Shown: positions 33,101 to 39,047 of the stretch, one piece after another
Layout: each line of letters starts with the position of its first letter
How positions within the stretch are numbered: the stretch's first letter is position 1
NCBI GenBank assembly: GCA_023251675.1
Contig: JAHEYJ010000012.1
Coordinates: 1-39,047 of the forward strand
DNA from: Bacteroidota bacterium
GTDB lineage: Bacteria; Bacteroidota; Bacteroidia; Palsa-948
Direction: 5' to 3'
DNA length: 39,047 nt
Program-made: the position numbers and the translations under genes
Notes under the pieces: generated by a model
The model's input: the letters and a program-made list of their open reading frames with translations, nothing else
The model's database searches: none
What the model was told of the DNA's origin: nothing

Positions 33101-33558
33101 CAACGGCAACCGCCAATGATTTTTATTCCTATACGATTTGTCTTAATGTGAAAAACCAGTACGGATGTTGGGATTCCATATGCCATACGGTAGAATTGCT
33201 GCCGGAATATGAATTTTATATTCCCAACTGCTTTACACCGAACCAGGATTATACGAATGAATTCTTCTTCGGCAAATGCCGCGGCGTAAAGGAATATAAT
33301 ATCTGGGTATTCGACCGTTGGGGAAATTTGCTTTGGGATTGTCACAAAGAGGATAAGAACACGAACTGGGATAACCTGGGGCAGGACGGATTATCGTCGG
33401 CCTGCAAATGGAACGGAAAAGTGGTGCAGGGTGGTTTTGATATGAGCGGAGGCAGCGGGCAACTTGCGCAGGAAGATGTGTATGTATGGAAAGTCAGGCT
33501 CACGGATATTTTTGACAAGAAACATATGTATATAGGACATGTGAGTATAGTTAAATAA
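30166..33558 (+). CDS. Large PKD-repeat surface protein with T9SS type B domain (paralog 1)
   Basis: A 1130-residue predicted surface protein. After a signal peptide with a long basic n-region (core IFFLLAFSLLFF) and a spacer, residues ~112-337 form a conserved domain starting ACSDMGGESGWGAW and including FNLTSGAGIDACTPG, LENPGHTIQDQPYVEF, YKPWTTVGVNLSSYIGQ and a SQGGHFAQSYWDFSC end. An Ig-like module follows (~338-415), then seven PKD modules of ~83 residues (starting near 420, 502, 585, 668, 754, 839 and 926), most with W.WNFGD and ending NPLP. The C-terminus (~1014-1130) is a type B domain, with FYIPNCFTPNQDYTNEF and FDRWGNLLWDC. It starts 50 bp after the membrane PKD protein. Large parts are nearly identical to paralogs 2 and 3. 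Confidence 0.88.
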   Translation: MKQKNHLPQHCTLFARTGAYHFIFRRIFFLLAFSLLFFRAMGQDPVTPQEVNPGSNKNLIWEDEGIFRKQMKANGLSEAVINKLVEDRIALAKTGRQIKWNSLMKLGNSVTPVPHAACSDMGGESGWGAWQAQTGDYMYDIFGGNSTLTWGAIGAPLAAPRFNLTSGAGIDACTPGAAAGAPSIPVVAPNFGSASIQLGEIQTNGSLGGCNLGCAEQIIYPLTVTAMDTNFLYAYAFVLENPGHTIQDQPYVEFKILDASGDTLPCSYQKYHGSSNLPGFYTSSCNVNSASIYKPWTTVGVNLSSYIGQALTVVITNVDCSQGGHFAQSYWDFSCGVLTTNPSSYCQGNAVTIDAPVDPLIGYTYQWYQNGGPYTGAPGATGPTITPFPVPGDTFAVDVIQPSGCNFHIIYVPTPMSITPNFTSTVNCGVVNFTDQTTTPNGSPITAWNWTFPSGTPASSTAQNPTGVTFPPGTYSVTLVATSQSGCVGTSIHVITVTGMPQAVFSNVPVCAGLSTQFTNSSVAPAGDPIVSTNWSFPGGNPATSTASNPTVVFPAGNYTATLTVTTQSGCTSTVSQPVVVNPLPVANLSGNNVCFNNVNSFTDLTTGNNTVTNWSWNFGDGSALNTTQNPTHTYSNPGTYTVSLIVTNNFGCKDTNKTTVVINPLPVVNFSLVPVCYHDNTCFTDLSTVSPGTISSWSWNFGDPNSGANNISNIQNPCHVYTGLGPYAVILTVTTDSACQSTISLPATVNPLPVAGISVNSVCLNSNTSFTDASISPAGDQITAWNWNFGDGSANATQQNPMHMYTTAGSYTATLIVTTQKGCKDTAQIPLVVYNPPVANFSAPKDGCSPVVNNYMDLSTSASGSVSSWLWTFSGGSPSSSTSQNPQNILYVAPGSYSVTLIATTNFGCKDTITLPMVQVYPWPGAEFCVAPQQAPATSPVFNFCDLWSSDVTQWSWNFGDGSALDSSNTDPVHSYSATATANDFYSYTICLNVKNQYGCWDSICHTVELLPEYEFYIPNCFTPNQDYTNEFFFGKCRGVKEYNIWVFDRWGNLLWDCHKEDKNTNWDNLGQDGLSSACKWNGKVVQGGFDMSGGSGQLAQEDVYVWKVRLTDIFDKKHMYIGHVSIVK

Positions 33559-33593
33559 TAGAATAAATAATAAATAAAATAACCGGCTCCTAA

Positions 33594-33623
33594 TTGATAC
33601 AACCAGCTATTGTACTATATTTA
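33594..33623 (+). promoter_or_regulatory. Candidate promoter for paralog 2
   Basis: TTG (33594-33596), a 19-nt spacer and TATATTTA (33616-33623), one mismatch from TAnnTTTG. The predicted start of transcription is about 30 bp before the ATG at 33661. This would let paralog 2 be expressed separately from paralog 1. Confidence 0.45.
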
Positions 33624-33660
33624 AGCATATAAATTACGTTTACGAAAAAAGATTCAACCT

Positions 33661-36600
33661 ATGAATAAATTTTACTCTCCCCTTGTGCACTCTGTTTCTC
33701 TTTGTGCATTTCTCTTTTCGCTTAATTTGATACAAGCACAGGAAACTCCTCAAACGGCAGGAGGTAAGGGGAAAATGATCAGGTTAGACGGTGCCGTTTT
33801 CAATGAAACTACTTTACGTGAACAAATGAAGAATGATGGCGTTCCCGGGCCTTTGATCGATAAGTTTATTGCTGAAAGAAAATTAATAAATACAAGAGAT
33901 GCGCAATTACCTCAATTGAGAAACAACAACAATAATCCGATTCCTTTCGCCGCTTGCAGCGATATGGGTGCTGAAAGCGGATGGGGTTCATGGGTGGCAA
34001 CTCCCGGCACTGCTAATTCGGGCAGCCAGGCATGGGGAACTCCTATGGCCTCTCCTGCAGGTCCCCGGTTTAATTTAACAACCGGCGCCGGAGTAGATCC
34101 TTGTACTCCAGGAACTGCTGCCGGTAGTCCATCTATTCCCGTTGTTGCGCCCGGATTTGGAAACACGTCTATCCAGATAGGGGAGCCGCAAACGAATGGT
34201 TACGGAGCAGAAAAATTGGTTTATCAATTAACCGTTACAGCACAGGATACAAATTTTATTTTTGCATATGCAATGGTGCTTCAGGATGCAGGGCACTCGG
34301 TCAGTGATCAGCCTTTTGTGGATCTTTGCATCAGAGATCAGTCGGGCAATCCTGTTCCCTGCGGATGTTTCAGGTATACAGGCGGACCTAATCTTCCTGG
34401 TTTTTATACGGCAACTTGCGGTATCAGTACCTACTACAAACCCTGGACGATCGTAGGGGTAAACTTATCTGCCTATGTAGGCCAGACCCTCACCATCACT
34501 ATATTGAATGTGGATTGTGCTCAGGGTGGTCACTGGGCTCATTCCTACTGGGATTTTACTTGCAAACCTCTTGGCGGTTCTGCTTCTGCATTTTGTGTCG
34601 GGCAGCCCGCATCCATTTGTGCTCCCTATGATCCGGCAATCAGTTATACCTATCAATGGTACCAGAATGGAAATCCATATACAGGGCCACCCAGCGCAAC
34701 ATCACAATGTATTACGCCTTCTCCATTGCCAGGAGATACTTTTTCTGTTGATGTAAAACAGCCATCAGGATGTAATTTTCACATGACATATGTTCCGGTA
34801 CCGATGACCATTACCCCTAATTTTACATCAACGGTTAATTGTGGTACGGTGAACTTTACAGATGTTAGTACTACTTCTAACGGAAGTCCTGTCGTAGGAT
34901 GGAACTGGAGTTTTCCCGGCGGCACCCCTTCTACGGCCACCACTTCGGCAGCAACTGTGACTTACCCGGCAGGTACCTACACGGCAACTTTGATCGTTAC
35001 TTCTCAGACCGGGTGTACAGATACTATTTCTTTACCTGTCAATGTTTTGGGATTGCCTGTTGCTGCTTTTTCAAATGTTCCTGTTTGTGCGGGACTTCCA
35101 ACTACTTTCACCAACTCTTCAACTGCTGCTGCAGGCGACCCCATTGTTTCTACTGCATGGCTTTTTCCGGGCGGCACCCCTGCGACATCAACTGCGTCAA
35201 GCCCTACAGTCGTTTACCCTCCCGGAAATTATACAGCAAATCTCACAGTGACAAGCCAGCAAGGATGCACGGCTACGGTAACTCAGCCGGTTGTAGTTAA
35301 CCCCCTGCCGGTTGCAAACCTCAGCAGTCCTAACGTTTGTTTTAATAACGTGAACAGTTTTACCGATCTGACAACCGGAAATAATACAGTCACTAACTGG
35401 AGCTGGAATTTTGGTGATGGAAGCGCACTCAATACAACCCAAAATCCTACACATACGTATTCCAACCCCGGAACGTATACGGTTTCGCTGATCGTTACTA
35501 ATAATTTTGGATGTAAAGACACAAACACTATTACTGTAGTTGTCAATCCGCTGCCTGTGGTCAATTTCAGTTTGGTGCCTGTTTGTTATCATGACAATAC
35601 GTGTTTCACCGATCTTTCATCAGTTACCCCGGGTGCTATCTCTTCCTGGAACTGGAACTTCGGCGACCCTAATTCAGGAGCAAATAATATTTCCAATATT
35701 CAGAATCCCTGTCATGTGTATACCGGTCTTGGCCCATACGCTGTTATCCTGACAGTTACAACTGACAGCGCATGCCAAAGCACCATAACTTTGCCGGCAA
35801 CTGTAAATCCTTTGCCGGTGGCCGGGATCAATGTGAACAGTGTATGCTTGCATTTTAATACCAGTTTTACCGATGCTTCTATCGCACCAACAGGTGATCA
35901 GATCACTTCATGGAACTGGAATTTCGGGGACGCTACTGCCAATGCCACGCAGCAGAATCCATTGCATATGTACGCTGCTGCCGGAAGTTATACGGCCACG
36001 CTTATTGTTACCACACAGAAAGGGTGTAAGGATACTGTATCTGTACCGCTTGTAGTATATGATCCGCCGGTAGCCAATTTCTCAGCACCCAAAGATGGAT
36101 GTTCGCCGGTTGTAAACAATTACATGGATCTGTCCACATCCGCCAGCGGTTCGGTCAGCAGCTGGCTATGGACATTTTCCGGCGGAAGTCCGTCAAGTTC
36201 AACATCCCAGAACCCGCAGAATATTCTTTATGTAGCTCCCGGAAGCTACAGTGTAACGCTGATCGCTACAACCAACTTTGGTTGTAAAGACACGATCACC
36301 CTTCCGATGGTGCAGGTATATCCCTGGCCTAACGCCGAGTTTTGTGTGGCTCCGCATCAGGCGCCGGTAACCTATCCTCTGTTTTCTTTTTGTAACCTGT
36401 GGACACCGAATCCGGGCGTGACAAGCTGGGTTTGGGATTACGGTGACGGCACACCGCAAGATAGCGGGAACAGTGTAAATAGTTTGAACATGAGCCCCAC
36501 ACATTCCTATTCGTTTGTTGCTACGAATAATGATTATTATTCATTTAATGTTTGCATCAATATAAAAAATCAGTACGGATGCTGGGATACCGTATGTCAT

Positions 36601-36972
36601 ACCGTTGAATTGCTGCCGGAGTATGAATTTTATATTCCCAACTGCTTTACACCGAACCAGGATTATATCAATGAATTCTTCTTCGGCAAATGCCGCGGCG
36701 TAAAGGAATATAATATCTGGGTATTCGACCGTTGGGGAAATTTGCTTTGGGATTGCCACAAAGAGGATAAGAACACGAACTGGGATAACCTGGGGCAGGA
36801 CGGATTATCGTCAGCCTGCAAATGGGACGGGAAGATAGTTCAGGGAGGAATGGACATGAGCGGGGGCAGCAAGCAGTTTGCGCAGGAAGATGTGTATGTA
36901 TGGAAAGTCAGGCTCACGGATATTTTTGACAAAAAGCATATGTATGTAGGGCATGTAAGTGTTGTCAAATAG
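33661..36972 (+). CDS. Large PKD-repeat surface protein with T9SS type B domain (paralog 2)
   Basis: An 1103-residue paralog of the preceding gene with the same order of parts: signal peptide (cleavage near IQAQ), the ACSDMGAESGWGSW domain (~97-302), one Ig-like module, seven PKD modules and a type B C-terminal domain (~986-1103). The N-terminal domain differs clearly from paralog 1, and modules 1, 2 and 7 are divergent. PKD modules 3, 6 and the C-terminal domain are almost identical at DNA level, including silent positions. Module 4 is a mosaic: its second half matches paralog 1 closely while its first half does not. The gene has its own candidate promoter and a strong terminator downstream. 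Confidence 0.88.
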   Translation: MNKFYSPLVHSVSLCAFLFSLNLIQAQETPQTAGGKGKMIRLDGAVFNETTLREQMKNDGVPGPLIDKFIAERKLINTRDAQLPQLRNNNNNPIPFAACSDMGAESGWGSWVATPGTANSGSQAWGTPMASPAGPRFNLTTGAGVDPCTPGTAAGSPSIPVVAPGFGNTSIQIGEPQTNGYGAEKLVYQLTVTAQDTNFIFAYAMVLQDAGHSVSDQPFVDLCIRDQSGNPVPCGCFRYTGGPNLPGFYTATCGISTYYKPWTIVGVNLSAYVGQTLTITILNVDCAQGGHWAHSYWDFTCKPLGGSASAFCVGQPASICAPYDPAISYTYQWYQNGNPYTGPPSATSQCITPSPLPGDTFSVDVKQPSGCNFHMTYVPVPMTITPNFTSTVNCGTVNFTDVSTTSNGSPVVGWNWSFPGGTPSTATTSAATVTYPAGTYTATLIVTSQTGCTDTISLPVNVLGLPVAAFSNVPVCAGLPTTFTNSSTAAAGDPIVSTAWLFPGGTPATSTASSPTVVYPPGNYTANLTVTSQQGCTATVTQPVVVNPLPVANLSSPNVCFNNVNSFTDLTTGNNTVTNWSWNFGDGSALNTTQNPTHTYSNPGTYTVSLIVTNNFGCKDTNTITVVVNPLPVVNFSLVPVCYHDNTCFTDLSSVTPGAISSWNWNFGDPNSGANNISNIQNPCHVYTGLGPYAVILTVTTDSACQSTITLPATVNPLPVAGINVNSVCLHFNTSFTDASIAPTGDQITSWNWNFGDATANATQQNPLHMYAAAGSYTATLIVTTQKGCKDTVSVPLVVYDPPVANFSAPKDGCSPVVNNYMDLSTSASGSVSSWLWTFSGGSPSSSTSQNPQNILYVAPGSYSVTLIATTNFGCKDTITLPMVQVYPWPNAEFCVAPHQAPVTYPLFSFCNLWTPNPGVTSWVWDYGDGTPQDSGNSVNSLNMSPTHSYSFVATNNDYYSFNVCINIKNQYGCWDTVCHTVELLPEYEFYIPNCFTPNQDYINEFFFGKCRGVKEYNIWVFDRWGNLLWDCHKEDKNTNWDNLGQDGLSSACKWDGKIVQGGMDMSGGSKQFAQEDVYVWKVRLTDIFDKKHMYVGHVSVVK

Positions 36973-37021
36973 CGTAGATTATTTATGGTAACATGAACGA
37001 ATTAGAATATAGTCAGCAGAT

Positions 37022-37056
37022 AAAAGGAATATCCTCAAGGGTATTCCTTTTTTATT
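37022..37056 (+). terminator. Strong intrinsic terminator after paralog 2
   Basis: AAAAGGAATATCC (37022-37034) pairs with GGGTATTCCTTTT (37039-37051) around a TCAA loop and is followed by TTATTTT. It separates paralog 2 from paralog 3, so paralog 3 needs its own promoter; TAAATTTTG at 37063-37071 is a loose -7 candidate. Confidence 0.85.
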
Positions 37057-37102
37057 TTGAAATAAATTTTGTTTTTATACGTATAACTAACTTTTTTACG
37101 CC

Positions 37103-39047
37103 ATGAGAAAAGTTGTTGCACAATCGCCTCTCTTGCTGATTGTAGTTTTTACAATTACAACATTCTGCTCTTTACACCTGAATGCGCAGGAGAAAAAAAA
37201 ATCAACCTTTCCCTCCAGCCGGTCAGGGCAGCCGCCGGTAGTCAATGCCTCCTGCGGTGATATGGGCGCTGAAAACGGATGGAGTGTTTGGACGGCAAAG
37301 GAAGGATATCACCAGTATCTCAGTGCTAATAATGAATACCCTATTTTTTTTGGTTCAATATCTCCCGCATCTTCTCCTGTACGATTTGCCATTACTACCG
37401 GAGCAGGAGTAGATGCCTGTACTCCTGGTGGAGGGGGGCCGCCCATTCCGGTTGTTTGTCCCGGATTTGGAAATTCATCTATTCGGATCGGGGAGCCTTT
37501 GACAAATGGGATTCAGGGCAATTGTTATAGTAATGGTCCATACCCTGCCCCCGGGGTCGGAGCAGCAGGAAACGGATGTTCAGAGCAACTCTCTTATATT
37601 TTTCCTGTGGGTGCTGCCGATACAAATTTTATTTATGCTTTTGCTGTTATTGTTGAGAACCCACCCAGCGGGCATACCGATGTAGAAGCTCCTTTTGCAG
37701 AAATATATATTCTTGCCCCCAATGGCGATACCGTAACTTGCAGTCATCAGAAATATACCGCCGATTTAGCCGGAGGTACTCTTCCCGGGTTTTATTCGTC
37801 AAACTGTCCACCCACATCTGCCGGCGCTACGGTAACCTATAAGCCATGGACCTATGTAGGTGTAAATCTTACTAACTATTTAGCTCAAACACTTACAGTC
37901 GTAATTACAAATACAGATTGTGCGTTAGGCGGACACGCTTGCTGGTCCTACTGGGATTTTCAATGTCCTCCTGTCGGCAGCAGTGCGCCGCCTTATTGCC
38001 TGGGAAATGCGACAACACTTACCGGACCGCCTTCAGATCCCAATAATCCTTATACATATACGTGGTATCAGAATGGAACAATTTATACAGGACTTCCCAG
38101 TTCTTCATCCGTAAGCATCACTCCCACTCCGCAATTAGGAGACACATTTGCTGTACAGGTTCATCAAACTTCGGGTTGTGATTTCTGGATTCCTTATATT
38201 CCGACTCCCATGTCGGTAACGCCCAATTTTTCCTATTCAGCTGTAGGAGGATGCGGCAGCGGCGTACTGAACTTTACGGACTTGAGTACAGCTCCTAACG
38301 GAGCTCCAATGGTGGCCTGGAACTGGAGTTTTCCGGGAGGGACCCCTTCCACATCGACCGTACAAAATCCATCAAACATTTCTTATCCTCCCGGCACATA
38401 TACCGTTACTTTAATAGTTACTTCTCAGAATGGATGTATTGATACAATTGCAATTCCGGTTACGCTAACCGGCACTTCACCACCTGTCGCTATTGCCACT
38501 ACAGGCCCGGTATGTTTTAATAATCCTACACATTTTACGGATCTATCTACAGGCAGTACGCCCATTACTTTCTGGAACTGGAATTTTGGAAATGGGAACA
38601 CGTCCACTCAACAGAATCCATCGCAGACTTATGCAAGCGCCGGAACTTTCTCAGTTACATTGATCGTGACTGATGCTACCGGTTGCAAAGACACAGTGTC
38701 TTTATTAGCGGTTGTTAACCCTTTACCTGTGGTCAACTTCAGTCTGGTGCCGGTATGTTATCACGACAATACGTGTTTCACCGATCTCTCAACGGTTAGC
38801 CCCGGCACTATTTCATCCTGGAGCTGGAACTTCGGCGACCCCTCTTCAGGAGCAAATAATATTTCCAATATTCAGAATCCCTGCCATGTATTTACGGGTC
38901 TTGGCCCCTACGCTGTTATCCTGACGGTTACAACTGACAGCGCCTGCCAAAGTACCATAAGCTTACCGGCAACGGTCAATCCTTTGCCGGTGGCGGGAAT
39001 AAGTGTGAACAGTGTTTGCCTGAACTCAAATACCAGTTTTACCGATG
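37103..39047 (+). CDS. Large PKD-repeat surface protein (paralog 3), C-terminus beyond window
   Basis: An open frame from ATG 37103 to the right edge (648 codons, no stop). It begins MRKVVAQSPLLLIVVF with a signal peptide (cleavage near LNAQ). The conserved N-terminal domain follows (SCGDMGAENGWSVW, TTGAGVDACTPG, YKPWTYVGVNLTNYLAQ, CALGGHACWSYWDFQC), longer than in the paralogs by some loop insertions. Then come an Ig-like module, two distinct PKD modules (NFTDLSTAPNGAP... and HFTDLSTGSTPITFWNWNFGNG), a third (YHDNTCFTDLS) and the start of a fourth. The third and fourth correspond to modules 4 and 5 of paralog 1, so the module set differs from the paralogs. A type B C-terminal domain is expected outside the window. 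Confidence 0.87.
   Translation, partial: MRKVVAQSPLLLIVVFTITTFCSLHLNAQEKKKSTFPSSRSGQPPVVNASCGDMGAENGWSVWTAKEGYHQYLSANNEYPIFFGSISPASSPVRFAITTGAGVDACTPGGGGPPIPVVCPGFGNSSIRIGEPLTNGIQGNCYSNGPYPAPGVGAAGNGCSEQLSYIFPVGAADTNFIYAFAVIVENPPSGHTDVEAPFAEIYILAPNGDTVTCSHQKYTADLAGGTLPGFYSSNCPPTSAGATVTYKPWTYVGVNLTNYLAQTLTVVITNTDCALGGHACWSYWDFQCPPVGSSAPPYCLGNATTLTGPPSDPNNPYTYTWYQNGTIYTGLPSSSSVSITPTPQLGDTFAVQVHQTSGCDFWIPYIPTPMSVTPNFSYSAVGGCGSGVLNFTDLSTAPNGAPMVAWNWSFPGGTPSTSTVQNPSNISYPPGTYTVTLIVTSQNGCIDTIAIPVTLTGTSPPVAIATTGPVCFNNPTHFTDLSTGSTPITFWNWNFGNGNTSTQQNPSQTYASAGTFSVTLIVTDATGCKDTVSLLAVVNPLPVVNFSLVPVCYHDNTCFTDLSTVSPGTISSWSWNFGDPSSGANNISNIQNPCHVFTGLGPYAVILTVTTDSACQSTISLPATVNPLPVAGISVNSVCLNSNTSFTD
38727..39047 (+). 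repeat. PKD cassette nearly identical to paralog 1 (32165-32485)
   Basis: Ungapped alignment to 32165-32485 shows about 8 differences in 321 bp by eye, whereas the DNA just upstream of this point is clearly diverged. The similarity continues to the window edge. This is a coding duplication or conversion tract, not a mobile element. Confidence 0.85.

Noticed and set aside
31400-33200. Regular direct repeats that might suggest a CRISPR-like or satellite array
   Set aside because: The period (~250 bp) equals one PKD module and the repeats are coding; there are no short identical repeats with unique spacers.

Overview
The window looks like chromosomal DNA from a member of the Bacteroidota (Sphingobacteriia/Chitinophagia/Flavobacteriia-like). 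The reasons are: secreted proteins with type IX secretion (T9SS) C-terminal sorting domains of both type A and type B; a DUF3098 gene between ftsX and uppP; promoter-like TTG-N19-TAnnTTTG motifs; no clear Shine-Dalgarno sequences; and intergenic palindromes and short tandem repeats of the kind common in that phylum. No tRNA, rRNA, CRISPR array or prophage was seen.

Layout. Positions 1-270 (minus) hold the N-terminal part of rlmN, cut by the window edge. An amidohydrolase (516-1697, plus) follows. Then comes a 6 kb block with two T9SS cargo proteins (1990-7646), one built of delta-60 repeats and one of GloVer plus SprB repeats. The block is bounded by a direct repeat: a 132-bp copy of the ispD 3' end at 1708-1839 and the intact ispD end at 7820. 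From 7820 to 13794 a minus-strand housekeeping cluster reads ftsX, DUF3098, uppP, truB, queA, a REP-associated (Y1) transposase, ispD. From 14120 the plus strand carries leuS, a DUF3108 protein, tryptophan 2,3-dioxygenase, a YihY/BrkB membrane protein and a spermidine-synthase-like methyltransferase. rocD (minus) faces these. The plus strand then continues with rlmD, topA and an arginase-fold protein whose metal ligands look lost.

The last 11 kb (28246-39047) is a surface-protein locus. It holds an ECF sigma factor, a membrane-anchored protein with an anti-sigma-like N-terminus, two PKD domains and a type B C-terminal domain, and then three large paralogous PKD adhesin-like proteins; the third runs off the right edge. 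The three paralogs share almost identical PKD cassettes in a mosaic pattern that suggests gene conversion. A reasonable inference is that the sigma factor and its membrane partner regulate this or related surface cargo.

The most unusual overall feature is how heavily small repeats have invaded the region. There are three copies of a ~100-bp cruciform element, all in divergent intergenic regions and all in the same orientation. Other hairpin families are also present. There are heptanucleotide tandem repeats and C-rich/G-rich palindromes that sit in frame inside conserved enzymes (amidohydrolase, leuS, rlmD, topA), reminiscent of Rickettsia palindromic elements and cyanobacterial heptamer repeats.
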